DNA from: an uncultured beta proteobacterium
Lineage (GTDB): Bacteria; Pseudomonadota; Gammaproteobacteria; Burkholderiales; Burkholderiaceae_C
DNA length: 7,845 nt
Direction: 5' to 3'
Assembly: GCA_903920405.1 (NCBI GenBank)
Contig: CAIXMC010000233.1
Location: 1-7,845, forward strand
Shown: positions 1 through 6,746 of the stretch, piece after piece
Numbering within the stretch: position 1 is the first letter of the stretch
Layout: each line of letters begins with the position of its first letter
Position numbers and translations under genes: made by a program
The notes under the pieces: model-generated
Databases searched by the model: none
Told to the model about the DNA's origin: nothing
Seen by the model: the letters and a program-made list of their open reading frames with translations, nothing else

Positions 1-84
1 AGAGTGGAGAGTGGAGAGTGGAGAGTGGGAAGTGGAGAGTGGGAAGTGGAGAGTGGAGAGTGGGAAGTGGAGAGTGGGAAGTGG
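1..84. repeat. Heptamer tandem repeat, GTGGRRA orientation
   Basis: From position 4 the sequence reads as 11 consecutive 7-bp units on the + strand, either GTGGAGA or GTGGGAA in irregular alternation, ending with a partial GTGG at 81-84. The array is cut by the left window edge, so its full length is unknown. All three + frames are open through it, which is a trivial property of the repeat and not evidence of coding. It is the reverse orientation of the TTCCCAC heptamers that follow at 104-275. If a BREX operon continues leftwards, this would lie between brxB and the next gene. Confidence 0.9.
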
Positions 85-275
85 TCTGGTATTTTCTCTT
101 CACTTCCCACTGTTCCGGTATTTGCTCTTCACTTCCCACTTCCCACTTCCCACTTTCCACTTCCCACTTCCCACTGTTCCGGTATTTGCTCTTCACTTCC
201 CACTTCCCACTTCCCACTTCCCACTTCCCACTTCCCACTGTTCCGGTATTTGCTCTTCACTTCCCACTTCCCACT
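85..275. repeat. 64-bp higher-order tandem repeat containing TTCCCAC heptamers
   Basis: A 22-bp unit starting TGTTCCGGTATTTGC recurs at 111, 175 and 239, exactly 64 bp apart. In the first two periods it is followed by six 7-bp units of TTCCCAC (one variant, TTTCCAC, in the first), giving 22 + 6x7 = 64 bp. The third period (239-275) is truncated after two heptamers, where it meets brxB. A degenerate partial copy (85-110, starting TCTGGTATTTTC) precedes the first. Because 64 is not divisible by 3, a reading frame entering the array shifts by one position per period. The minus-strand brxB frame passes through the first 22-bp unit it meets (239-260) and stops at TGA (193-195) in the second. Confidence 0.9.
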
Positions 276-861
276 GGTATTCCAAGGCAACTAACCTGAA
301 CGCCCGATAGTAGTGATCCTCTGTCAGTGTATTGAACAATCGCAGCGAATGGCCGTCATACCGTCCGGGGAAGAACATGAGCAAAGGTGTTTTGCCCATG
401 ATGGGATGCAGTGCTGACAGTAGCGTGTGGGTGCGCAGCATGGGATAGACGGCACCCACACCCGTCAACATCAACACATCAAGGTGGGCAATGTCAAACT
501 GGTTGGCAATTTTTTGAGCCAGCTTGTCTTCTTTGAGTACAGAGCGCAATGCAGCCAGGGCGCTGTCATCACCCTTGGTTTGTTGCATGTCCATGGCTTT
601 GTCCAGGAGCTTTCGCTCTTGCAACAGTTCAGTGACCAATGTCAGTAAATCAATGTTGGCCGCATTGATGATGGGCACTTGTCTGACCAAGGCTGGCAAT
701 ACTGTACTGGCCAGAAAGGCTCGCACATCAAGTTCACGATCGGGTGGGTAATCGAATATCCAAAAACCAATCTCATTGCCCAAGCCATTGCTATCCAGAA
801 AATCACGCGATGTGATGCGGGGCAATATGTAGTTAAGTCGTTCGTCAAGCGTTAATGTCAT
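193..861 (-). CDS. brxB: BREX protein BrxB (DUF1788), C-terminus extended into tandem repeats
   Basis: The product is 222 aa from the ATG at 861. It belongs to the DUF1788/BrxB family, a small core component of BREX anti-phage systems, usually about 190-200 aa and encoded between brxA and brxC. Its biochemical role is not settled. Visible family blocks are GLGNEIGFWIFDYPP (26-40), a GVGAVYP..RTHTLL block (134-148) and FFPGRYDGHSLRLF (163-176), ending in the usual YYRAFRLV (184-191). Residues from about 197 on (WEVGS, GKWEVGSGK) are translated heptamer repeat up to a TGA inside the array, so the native stop appears to be lost or moved. I chose the start at 861 because GGAG (870-873) lies 8 nt upstream and homologues begin near MTLTLDERL; an ATG at 879 is possible. 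No brxA precedes it; downstream partners would be left of the window. Confidence 0.85.
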   Translation of the reverse strand: MTLTLDERLNYILPRITSRDFLDSNGLGNEIGFWIFDYPPDRELDVRAFLASTVLPALVRQVPIINAANIDLLTLVTELLQERKLLDKAMDMQQTKGDDSALAALRSVLKEDKLAQKIANQFDIAHLDVLMLTGVGAVYPMLRTHTLLSALHPIMGKTPLLMFFPGRYDGHSLRLFNTLTEDHYYRAFRLVALEYQWEVGSEEQIPEQWEVGSGKWEVGSGK

Positions 862-869
862 GGTGAGCG

Positions 870-873
870 CTCC
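870..873 (-). promoter_or_regulatory. Shine-Dalgarno for brxB
   Basis: GGAG on the minus strand lies 8 nt before the ATG at 861. It decides in favour of that start over the in-frame ATG at 879, which lies upstream of this GGAG. Confidence 0.55.
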
Positions 874-1021
874 AGGCATTCCAGTGTGTATGTTTCGTCA
901 ATGTTGTGATGGTCAAAGACCTACACACAATGACTGACCACACAAGCTGCCCCATGTCAGGAAGTGAAAAAAATTGATTTTGGTTTGATAACATGTTAGT
1001 CTTCGTGAGATTTATAAGTTA

Positions 1022-1050
1022 TTGATATAAAACGATACATTTTATAAAAT
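1022..1050 (+). promoter_or_regulatory. Candidate sigma-70-type promoter for the MATE gene
   Basis: TTGATA (1022-1027) and TAAAAT (1045-1050) are separated by 17 bp, each close to the sigma-70 consensus. The site lies in the AT-rich block and would leave a leader of about 140 nt before the TTG at 1196. AT-rich DNA produces such matches by chance, so this is tentative. Confidence 0.35.
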
Positions 1051-1195
1051 ATTGAGATGGGACAGCCCAGACAGGATGCCATGATGGTATGGATTGTGTG
1101 GGTAAAGTCAGTGTCCCATGTGGATTTTTGTGATGCGTTTCTGACAACCACGAAAATACACAAAATTCCATATTTACTGTAGCAGGCTGTCACGA

Positions 1196-2590
1196 TTGAG
1201 ACATTTTCTTTCAAAACCCTTGAGATATTCCATAAAGCGAAACCGTTTTCAAGCTGAGATGCTTGCACTGTGGCATCTGGCTTGGCCCATTTTGGTGGGG
1301 CAACTGGCCTTGGTTGGCATGGCTGTGGTGGATGTCGCCATGGCCGGTCACGCCAGTGTGCAAGACCTGGCGGGCGTGTCGCTGGGGGTGTCCATCTGGA
1401 ATTTGATGATGATCAGCGTGATGGGGTTGTTGATGTCCATCAATCCCGTAGTAGCCCACTTGGTGGGTGCGGGTCAATTGAATGCAGTGCCTTCCATGGT
1501 TCGTCAGGCGATGTGGAAAGCGTTGGGCGTGGGCCTACTGGCTTTCGGTTGTGCCAACTGGGCTGCCCTGTTGTTTGACAAGATGATTCTGGAGCCTCGG
1601 GTCCATGAACTGGCGATTAATTTTGTTTGGATCACCAGTTTGGCACTGCCGCTGTTTGCTGTATTTCGGGTTTTGTCTGGCTATAGCACCAGCATCAACC
1701 AAACCAAGCCGCTGATGGTGATTGCACTACTTTGTCTGCTGCTCAATATTGCAACCAATTGGGTACTGGTGTTTGGCATGTTGGGTTTTCCACGTCTGGG
1801 CGGTTTGGGTTGTGCATGGGCTACGCTGATCACAGTGACATTTAGTTTCGTCGCGCTGATTTGGTGGATGTACCGCTCGCTTGCCTACCGAAGTACTTGG
1901 CCACTGGGTCAATGGGAGTGGCCGAACTGGACGCACATCAAAACCTTGCTGGCATTGGGCATGCCCATTGGTGTAACCTATTTTGCCGAAACCAGCGCTT
2001 TCAGTCTGATTGCCCTTTTGATTGCCGAGTTGGGTAGCGTGCAGGTGGCAGCGCACCAGATTGCGCTCAATTTTTCATGGCTGGTGTTTATGATGCCACT
2101 CAGTCTGGGTTTGGCGCTTCTGACACGAGTTGGGCAGTCACTGGGAGCGAACGATTTTGCTTTGGCACGTTACCAATCCTGGGTGGGCTTGGCGTTGGCA
2201 ATGGGATTTGCAATAGTCTCTGCCCTTTTGATTGCAGTTTTCAACACACAAATTGCCAGTGCTTACACCAGTGATGCAGCGATCATCGCCCTGACCGCAA
2301 AACTTCTTTTGTTGGCGGCGCTATTTCAATTGTCGGATGCCACGCAAGTTGTGACGAGTTGCGCTATTCGCGGATACAAAGTGACCCGTTCGCCGATGGT
2401 CATTCATTTGACAGCCTTTTGGGTCTTTGCATTGCCGCTGGGATGTACCTTGGGTTTAGCTCCGGGCTGGATGCCCTTCAAACCCGATCAAGCCATGGGG
2501 GCTGTAGGTTTTTGGATTGCGCTGGTGATGGGGCTTACCGTGGCCGCCTTGGGGCTGGTGGTCCTGCTGCGTCACGTGGTACGAAGATAG
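1196..2590 (+). CDS. MATE family efflux transporter
   Basis: A 464-aa inner-membrane protein of the multidrug and toxic compound extrusion (MATE) family, which exports cationic drugs or metabolites in exchange for Na+ or H+; the substrate here cannot be predicted. The sequence is almost entirely hydrophobic segments, consistent with 12 helices in two halves. The first half opens with LAWPILVGQLA (28-38) and has the NPVVAHLVGAG segment (83-93). The second opens at about 250 with LLALGMPIGVTYFAE and includes VAAHQIALN (284-292), a typical MATE helix motif. Length is normal for the family. The start is uncertain: TTG at 1196 has a weak AGG 9 nt upstream, a second TTG lies at 1220, and the first ATG (1259) would remove the FQAE residues that I recall as usually preceding the first helix in homologues. 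Its stop is 5 bp from the convergent aat stop. Confidence 0.9.
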   Translation: MRHFLSKPLRYSIKRNRFQAEMLALWHLAWPILVGQLALVGMAVVDVAMAGHASVQDLAGVSLGVSIWNLMMISVMGLLMSINPVVAHLVGAGQLNAVPSMVRQAMWKALGVGLLAFGCANWAALLFDKMILEPRVHELAINFVWITSLALPLFAVFRVLSGYSTSINQTKPLMVIALLCLLLNIATNWVLVFGMLGFPRLGGLGCAWATLITVTFSFVALIWWMYRSLAYRSTWPLGQWEWPNWTHIKTLLALGMPIGVTYFAETSAFSLIALLIAELGSVQVAAHQIALNFSWLVFMMPLSLGLALLTRVGQSLGANDFALARYQSWVGLALAMGFAIVSALLIAVFNTQIASAYTSDAAIIALTAKLLLLAALFQLSDATQVVTSCAIRGYKVTRSPMVIHLTAFWVFALPLGCTLGLAPGWMPFKPDQAMGAVGFWIALVMGLTVAALGLVVLLRHVVRR

Positions 2591-2595
2591 ACCCG

Positions 2596-3342
2596 TCAAG
2601 AGAAAAAGGAAAGGGACGTCCAGTACTCGCGTGAGTAATGCCACTGTGGCGCGGATTGCCGTGTAAATACATCAAGCTCCGCAATAAATGTCTGCCTCGA
2701 CATTTCGCACGCCCCCAACGAAGCCAAATGTTGTGTGTTTTGTTGACAATCCATGTGCGTGATGCCGTGCTGATGACAAAAACACACCAGCGCTGCCAAG
2801 GCTATTTTTGATGCATCTGTGCTGCGATGAAACATGGACTCACCAAACACAGCGTGGCCTATTGCCACACAGTAAAGTCCTCCGACCAATTGATCATTCA
2901 CCCAGGTTTCCACACTGTGAGCCAAACCTGCCTGATGCAAGCGGATGTAAGCGTGAATCATCTCTGGCACTACCCATGTTCCTCTTTGCCCATACCGTTG
3001 GCTTGTTGCACAGGCCAAAATGACTTGCTCAAATGCAAAATCCATGCGAATAGTGCAGGCAGTGTCTCTTGCAAAGTGTTTTAAGGTTTTTTTGAGGGAA
3101 TGGTGCAAGCGAAATTTGTCCACATTGAGCACCATGCGTGGGTCTGGACTCCACCACAAAATAGGTTCACCATCACCAAACCACGGAAAAATACCATGCT
3201 GGTAAGCCTGTAGCAGCGTCGGTACCGACAAATCAGAACCCATACACAGCAAACCAGGCGCACCCGTATCAGCGCCCCAAGCCATGTGAGCCAATGGAAA
3301 AGCCTGCCCAGGCGCGATATGGAGTAAAACAGGGGAGTTCAA
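2596..3342 (-). CDS. aat: Leucyl/phenylalanyl-tRNA--protein transferase
   Basis: A 248-aa cytoplasmic aminoacyl-transferase that moves Leu or Phe from charged tRNA onto proteins with N-terminal Lys or Arg, marking them for ClpS/ClpAP degradation. Family signatures are in order: HGIFPWF (49-55), WWSPDPRMVL (63-72), TWVVPEMIHAY (122-132), GGLYCVAIG (154-162), FGESMF (166-171), DASK (176-179), DCQ (198-200) and HLASLGA (205-211). Length is normal and the C-terminus complete. The start is unusual: no ATG precedes the conserved LLHIAPGQAFP block, and the TTG at 3342 lies in the target duplication of the adjacent MITE, whose end carries a GAGG 8 nt upstream. Skipping over the element, the frame would continue to a GTG at 3593, possibly the ancestral start. 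The gene is convergent with the MATE gene. Confidence 0.95.
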   Translation of the reverse strand: MNSPVLLHIAPGQAFPLAHMAWGADTGAPGLLCMGSDLSVPTLLQAYQHGIFPWFGDGEPILWWSPDPRMVLNVDKFRLHHSLKKTLKHFARDTACTIRMDFAFEQVILACATSQRYGQRGTWVVPEMIHAYIRLHQAGLAHSVETWVNDQLVGGLYCVAIGHAVFGESMFHRSTDASKIALAALVCFCHQHGITHMDCQQNTQHLASLGACEMSRQTFIAELDVFTRQSAPQWHYSREYWTSLSFFS

Positions 3343-3576
3343 CCTAGATTCCTCAGTTGAACGCGCCCAAGTGGGCTACTGGCGGCGCGTCTGGGTAGGC
3401 GTGACGACGCGGCAGGCTACTGCCTGCAAGGAGGAACAACACCCCCAGACGTGTCGCCAGTAGCTCAATCGGGTGCGTAGCGCTCTCACCCAAAGGGTGA
3501 ACTCCATCAAAGTAACAAATATCAATTTTCATAACGGTTTAGTGAAGACATTAAGCGGTCAACTGAGGAATCTGGG
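3343..3576. mobile_element. 234-bp MITE, copy 1 (IS1380-family-like ends)
   Basis: The element starts CCTAGATTCCTCAGTTGA and ends TCAACTGAGGAATCTGGG, 18-bp terminal inverted repeats with one mismatch. It is flanked by the 5-bp direct repeat TTCAA (3338-3342 and 3577-3581), the expected target duplication. It encodes no protein. By hand alignment it is the same length as copy 2 (6747-6980), with about 16 substitutions and no net indel (about 93% identity). The CCTAGATTC start matches my recollection of the ISEcp1 (IS1380 family) terminus, and 5-bp AT-rich duplications fit that family; the family assignment is inference. Internal structure: 21-nt complementary arms at 3375-3395 and 3444-3464 enclose the hairpin GCAGGC-TACT-GCCTGC (3412-3427) and an unpaired AAGGAGGA (3428-3435), followed by TCACCC-AAA-GGGTGA (3486-3500). 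Confidence 0.88.
3351..3354 (-). promoter_or_regulatory. Shine-Dalgarno for aat supplied by the MITE end
   Basis: The terminal inverted repeat of the element reads TGAGGAATCTAGG on the minus strand. Its GAGG sits 8 nt before TTG at 3342, a near-ideal spacing. The site is wholly within mobile-element DNA. Confidence 0.5.
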
Positions 3577-3710
3577 TTCAAGCTATTGGACACTGTTTGG
3601 TTTGAGTACGTTGGCGACAGGTTGGAGTGTGACTCGGTTCATGTTCTCACTTTTTTCCACAATTATTGATCCCGCAGCTCATCAAGCGACTACTCCCATC
3701 AAGGGCACGT

Positions 3711-3808
3711 GTCAATCAATACATTCTTGAACATCCGTCCGTGGAAGCGGCGTTCCGCCTTGGATATAAACCAGAGCCAGGACGGCTCTGCCACAGGCAT
3801 TGATTGAC
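3711..3808. repeat. Compound inverted repeat with nested hairpins
   Basis: An outer perfect 10-bp inverted repeat, GTCAATCAAT (3711-3720) and ATTGATTGAC (3799-3808), encloses a second pair GTGG/CCAC (3741-3744, 3791-3794). Inside are two hairpins: GCGG-CGTT-CCGC (3747-3758) and CAGAGCC-AGGAC-GGCTCTG (3772-3790). An alternative pairing CCGTCC (3735-3740) with GGACGG (3780-3785) competes with the second hairpin. The fold resembles a three-way junction or cruciform. No target duplication is evident. It could be a REP/BIME-like palindromic repeat, a small RNA or part of a mobile element. Confidence 0.6.
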
Positions 3809-3856
3809 TGAAATTTTTGTTGCTTTGTTTGGCGAATGTGTTTGCCCATTTTTACT

Positions 3857-3919
3857 ATCAAAAAAATAGCTACTTACGCAAGCAGGACGGGCACTGGAGG
3901 CTAATTTGTTATATAAAAA
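3857..3919. repeat. Probable Comamonadaceae-type intergenic repeat
   Basis: The AAAAAAATAGCTACTTACGC segment, followed by GCACTGGAGGC and an AT-rich tail, resembles a short dispersed intergenic sequence I recall from Comamonadaceae genomes (pattern AATAGCTnCTTGCGC ... GCGCTAGAGGC). It lies just downstream of cysNC. Only one copy is in this window, so repetition cannot be shown here and the call rests on recollection. Confidence 0.4.
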
Positions 3920-3945
3920 AACTCACTCAAGTTTGTGCAGCTTGA
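3915..3945 (-). terminator. Weak candidate intrinsic terminator of cysNC
   Basis: On the minus strand, TCAAG (3941-3945) and CTTGA (3927-3931) form a 5-bp stem with a 9-nt loop, followed after a few bases by seven T (3915-3921). The stem overlaps the cysNC stop codon and is AT-rich, so the structure is marginal. Confidence 0.3.
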
Positions 3946-5810
3946 CAAGGGAACATTGCCGCCTCCACATCACTTTGAATCGCACCCGATTTGATCAAGT
4001 CCATCACCCGCTGCACACATTCTTCAGGTGAAAATTTCACAGTATCGACGACCACATCAGGGGACAGCGGTTTTTCATAGGGGCTGTCGATGCCGGTGAA
4101 GTTGGCTATCTGTCCTTTTCGTGCCTTGGCATACAAACCTTTCACATCACGAGATTCGCAGGCTTCAATATCCGCATCAACATGCACCTCGATGAACTCA
4201 CCCGGCTCGAACAATGAGCGGGCATAGTCACGATCTTCGCGAAATGGGCTGATAAATGACACCAGTACGATCAAGCCGGCATCCACCATCAACTTGGCTG
4301 TCTCTGATACGCGCCTGATATTCTCTACGCGGTCAGCTTCGGTAAACCCCAAATCTCGACACAAGCCATGACGCATGTTGTCGCCATCTAACAAAACGGT
4401 GTGCCGGTTTTCCGAGTACAGACGCTTTTCCAAAAGGTTGGCGATGGTTGATTTACCCGAGCCAGACAAACCCGTAAACCAGATGCACCTTGGTTGTTGA
4501 GATTTAAGCAGGGCACGGGAGGCCTTGTTCACATCCATCGCTTGCCAATGCACGTTGGACGCACGGCGCAGTGCGAAATGGATCATGCCCGCCCCAACCG
4601 TTTCATTGGTCATGCGGTCGATCAAGATGAAGGCACCGAGTAACTTAGCTTGCGTATAGGGTTCAAAGGCGACAGGGTGGCTGGTGTAGAGAGTGACCAC
4701 AGCGATGTCATTAAGCTCAAGCACTTTGGCAGCGAGGCGCTCCCCTTGATTGATATCGAGCTTGTATTTGATATCCGTGATCGTCACGCCAACTTGTGCG
4801 GTGTGAATTTTAATGAAGTAAGGGCGACCTGGCATCAGATGATGCTCGGACAAACAGATCACGCTGGCCTCAAACTGATCGCTGCTCTGAATTGGATCTT
4901 CGGCACTGCTCAACACTTGACCTCGGCTGACATCGACTTCTTTATCCAGTGTGAGTGTGACCGCATCTCCGGTATTGGCTACAGCCTGCTCGCCTTGCCA
5001 CACCACAATGGATTTAACTTTGGCATCTGCTCCACCCGGCACGACACGAATGCCATCTCCTGCTTTGATGCTACCAGCGGCAACACTGCCGCAGTAGCCA
5101 CGGAATTCGGAATTTGGATGATTTACATACTGCACAGGCATTCGGAAGGGGTGGAATTCTTCCTTTCTGGATACATCTACTTGTTCCAAATATTCAAGCA
5201 AGACAGGTCCCTTGTACCAAGGTGTTTGCACGCATCGGTGTGCGACGTTCTCACCCGTCAAGGCAGACACCGGTATGGCATGCACAGAATCGAAACTCAG
5301 ACCCTCGATGAAGGTCAGGTACTCTGCAACAATAGTGTTGAATGTCGCAGCATCCCAACTGACCCTGTCCATCTTATTCACAGCCACGACCACATGGCGA
5401 ACACCGATCATGGATACGATGCGGCTATGGCGTTTTGTTTGGGGCAACACACCTTTGCAGGCATCGATCAAGAGTACGGCAAGATCGGCCGTCGAAGCAC
5501 CTGTTGCCATATTGCGGGTGTACTGCTCGTGTCCCGGTGTATCTGCCACGATGAACTTGCGATGGTCTGTAGAGAAGAATCGGTAAGCTACATCGATAGT
5601 AATGCCCTGCTCCCGTTCAGCCTGCAGACCGTCCACCAGCAAGGCTAGGTCTAATTCCTTGCCCTGTGTACCGTACTTGCCGGATGCATGTTCCAGTTCA
5701 CTCAGATGATCATCGAAGATTTGCTTTGATTCGTACAACAAGCGCCCGATCAGGGTGGATTTCCCGTCATCGACACTTCCACAAGTGATAAAACGCAGTG
5801 CATCTTGCAT
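3927..5810 (-). CDS. cysNC: Bifunctional sulfate adenylyltransferase subunit 1 / adenylylsulfate kinase
   Basis: A 627-aa cytoplasmic fusion of the GTPase subunit of ATP sulfurylase (CysN) and APS kinase (CysC), as in NodQ-type proteins. With CysD, the first part forms APS from sulfate and ATP, driven by GTP hydrolysis; the second phosphorylates APS to PAPS. CysN part: P-loop GSVDDGKST (11-19), GITID (69-73), DTPGH (90-94), NKMD (145-148), then beta-barrel domains to about 430. CysC part: P-loop GLSGSGKST (447-455), DGDN (475-478), SFISPFR (518-524, Ser521 in the usual phospho-serine position) and KGLYAKARKG (557-566). Both active sites look intact and the length is normal for the fusion. The ATG at 5810 overlaps the cysD stop by one base (TGATG) and has GAGGGG 8 nt upstream (5819-5824), so translation is probably coupled. 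Confidence 0.97.
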   Translation of the reverse strand: MQDALRFITCGSVDDGKSTLIGRLLYESKQIFDDHLSELEHASGKYGTQGKELDLALLVDGLQAEREQGITIDVAYRFFSTDHRKFIVADTPGHEQYTRNMATGASTADLAVLLIDACKGVLPQTKRHSRIVSMIGVRHVVVAVNKMDRVSWDAATFNTIVAEYLTFIEGLSFDSVHAIPVSALTGENVAHRCVQTPWYKGPVLLEYLEQVDVSRKEEFHPFRMPVQYVNHPNSEFRGYCGSVAAGSIKAGDGIRVVPGGADAKVKSIVVWQGEQAVANTGDAVTLTLDKEVDVSRGQVLSSAEDPIQSSDQFEASVICLSEHHLMPGRPYFIKIHTAQVGVTITDIKYKLDINQGERLAAKVLELNDIAVVTLYTSHPVAFEPYTQAKLLGAFILIDRMTNETVGAGMIHFALRRASNVHWQAMDVNKASRALLKSQQPRCIWFTGLSGSGKSTIANLLEKRLYSENRHTVLLDGDNMRHGLCRDLGFTEADRVENIRRVSETAKLMVDAGLIVLVSFISPFREDRDYARSLFEPGEFIEVHVDADIEACESRDVKGLYAKARKGQIANFTGIDSPYEKPLSPDVVVDTVKFSPEECVQRVMDLIKSGAIQSDVEAAMFPCQAAQT

Positions 5811-6727
5811 CAGAAATACCCCTCTTGTTTCTTGCGCTCCATGGAGCCAGCACCATCATGATCGATCAGACGGCCTTGGCGTTCTGATGACTTGGCAGCG
5901 AGCGTCTCTTCGATGATCTTGGCCAGCGTGTCAGCGTTGCTTTCCACGGCCGCAGTCAGTGGATAACAACCCAAGGTGCGGAAACGCACCAGACGCATTT
6001 CCGGCACTTCGCCCAGGTTCAATGGGAATCGGTCATCATCGACCATCAGCCATTGCCCACAGCGTTTCACGACGGGACGTTTGGCTGCAAAGTAAAGCGG
6101 GACGATAGGAATGTTCTCTGATTCGATGTATTGCCAGATGTCAGCTTCTGTCCAGTTTGAGATCGGGAATACACGGATCGTCTCGCCCTGATGGATGCGG
6201 GTGTTGTAGAGATTCCATAATTCAGGACGCTGTGCTTTGGGATCCCAACGATGCCCTGGTGCGCGAAAAGAAAAGATACGCTCCTTGGCGCGGGATTTTT
6301 CTTCGTCGCGACGCGCGCCGCCCAAGATCAAGTCGTAGCCGCCTGCATCCAGCGCTTGTTTCAGGCTTTCAGTCTTCATTCGGTCGGTGTAGCGTTCTGA
6401 GCCATGAACAAATGGTGAAATGCCCTCTTGGCGCGCAGCTTCATTCACATGGACACGCAATTCGACACCGGCCGCTTTCGCCATTTGGTCGCGAAAAGCA
6501 ATCATCTCGCGAAATTTCCAAGTGGTGTCCACATGTAGCAATGGGAATGGTAGGGGTGCAGGCCAAAATGCCTTGCGAGCCAGATGCAACATGACAGATG
6601 AGTCTTTGCCGATAGAGTACATCATCACCGGGTTTTTGGATGTTGCTACAGTTTCGCGCATGATCTCGATGGATTGCGCTTCGAGCTGGTTTTGCTTGGC
6701 AATAGTCATGATCATCGGTTCGCTCAT
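5810..6727 (-). CDS. cysD: Sulfate adenylyltransferase subunit 2
   Basis: A 305-aa catalytic subunit of heterodimeric ATP sulfurylase; it adenylylates sulfate to APS with its CysN partner, encoded directly downstream. It belongs to the PP-loop ATP pyrophosphatase superfamily. Visible motifs are the PP-loop SIGKDSS (38-44), [15 protein letters not shown] (136-150), [12 protein letters not shown] (187-198) and the characteristic C-terminus [10 protein letters not shown] (296-305). The gene is full length. The ATG at 6727 is preceded by an AT-rich stretch (ATTATTTAAA) with no Shine-Dalgarno sequence, and MITE copy 2 begins only 20 bp upstream (6747), so the native leader and promoter have been displaced. 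In-frame ATGs at codons 5 and 7 are no better placed. No cysH, cysI or sulfate transporter gene is in the window, so the fate of PAPS (assimilation or sulfation) cannot be told. Confidence 0.97.
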   Translation of the reverse strand: MSEPMIMTIAKQNQLEAQSIEIMRETVATSKNPVMMYSIGKDSSVMLHLARKAFWPAPLPFPLLHVDTTWKFREMIAFRDQMAKAAGVELRVHVNEAARQEGISPFVHGSERYTDRMKTESLKQALDAGGYDLILGGARRDEEKSRAKERIFSFRAPGHRWDPKAQRPELWNLYNTRIHQGETIRVFPISNWTEADIWQYIESENIPIVPLYFAAKRPVVKRCGQWLMVDDDRFPLNLGEVPEMRLVRFRTLGCYPLTAAVESNADTLAKIIEETLAAKSSERQGRLIDHDGAGSMERKKQEGYF

Positions 6728-6746
6728 TTTAAATAATGCGTTTTAA

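Larger units (their letters stand above)
862..1195. other. Divergent intergenic region between brxB and the MATE gene
   Basis: This stretch of about 330 bp separates the divergent brxB and MATE starts. Its middle (about 965-1055) is clearly richer in A+T than the flanking genes and contains a perfect 12-bp palindrome, ATTTTATAAAAT (1039-1050). An 8-bp inverted repeat, ATGGGACA (1057-1064) with TGTCCCAT (1112-1119), is also present but has a 47-bp spacer and may be chance. I see no RNA gene and no credible coding sequence; in particular there is no brxA, which in type I BREX would sit here. Confidence 0.6.
3582..3926. other. Non-coding region between MITE copy 1 and cysNC
   Basis: About 345 bp without a credible gene; the short + strand reading frame ending at 3730 begins inside the MITE and has no recognisable content. 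Before the MITE insertion this was the upstream region of aat: the GTG at 3591-3593 on the minus strand is in frame with aat once the element and one target copy are removed. It also contains the compound inverted repeat (3711-3808), a probable intergenic repeat (3857-3919) and the terminator-like end of cysNC. Confidence 0.6.

Noticed and set aside
4..310. Three overlapping + strand open frames with MESGEW-like repeats
   Set aside because: They are translations of the heptamer array in each frame; open frames follow from the repeat sequence.
996..1268. 90-aa minus-strand open frame between brxB and the MATE gene, as a possible brxA
   Set aside because: It shows no BrxA-like content, overlaps the MATE start, and lies in AT-rich intergenic DNA.
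3473..3730. 85-aa + strand open frame
   Set aside because: It begins inside MITE copy 1 and runs into non-coding DNA; no recognisable features.
4650..5648. 332-aa + strand open frame
   Set aside because: It is antisense to the well-supported cysNC gene and is a shadow of its codon pattern.
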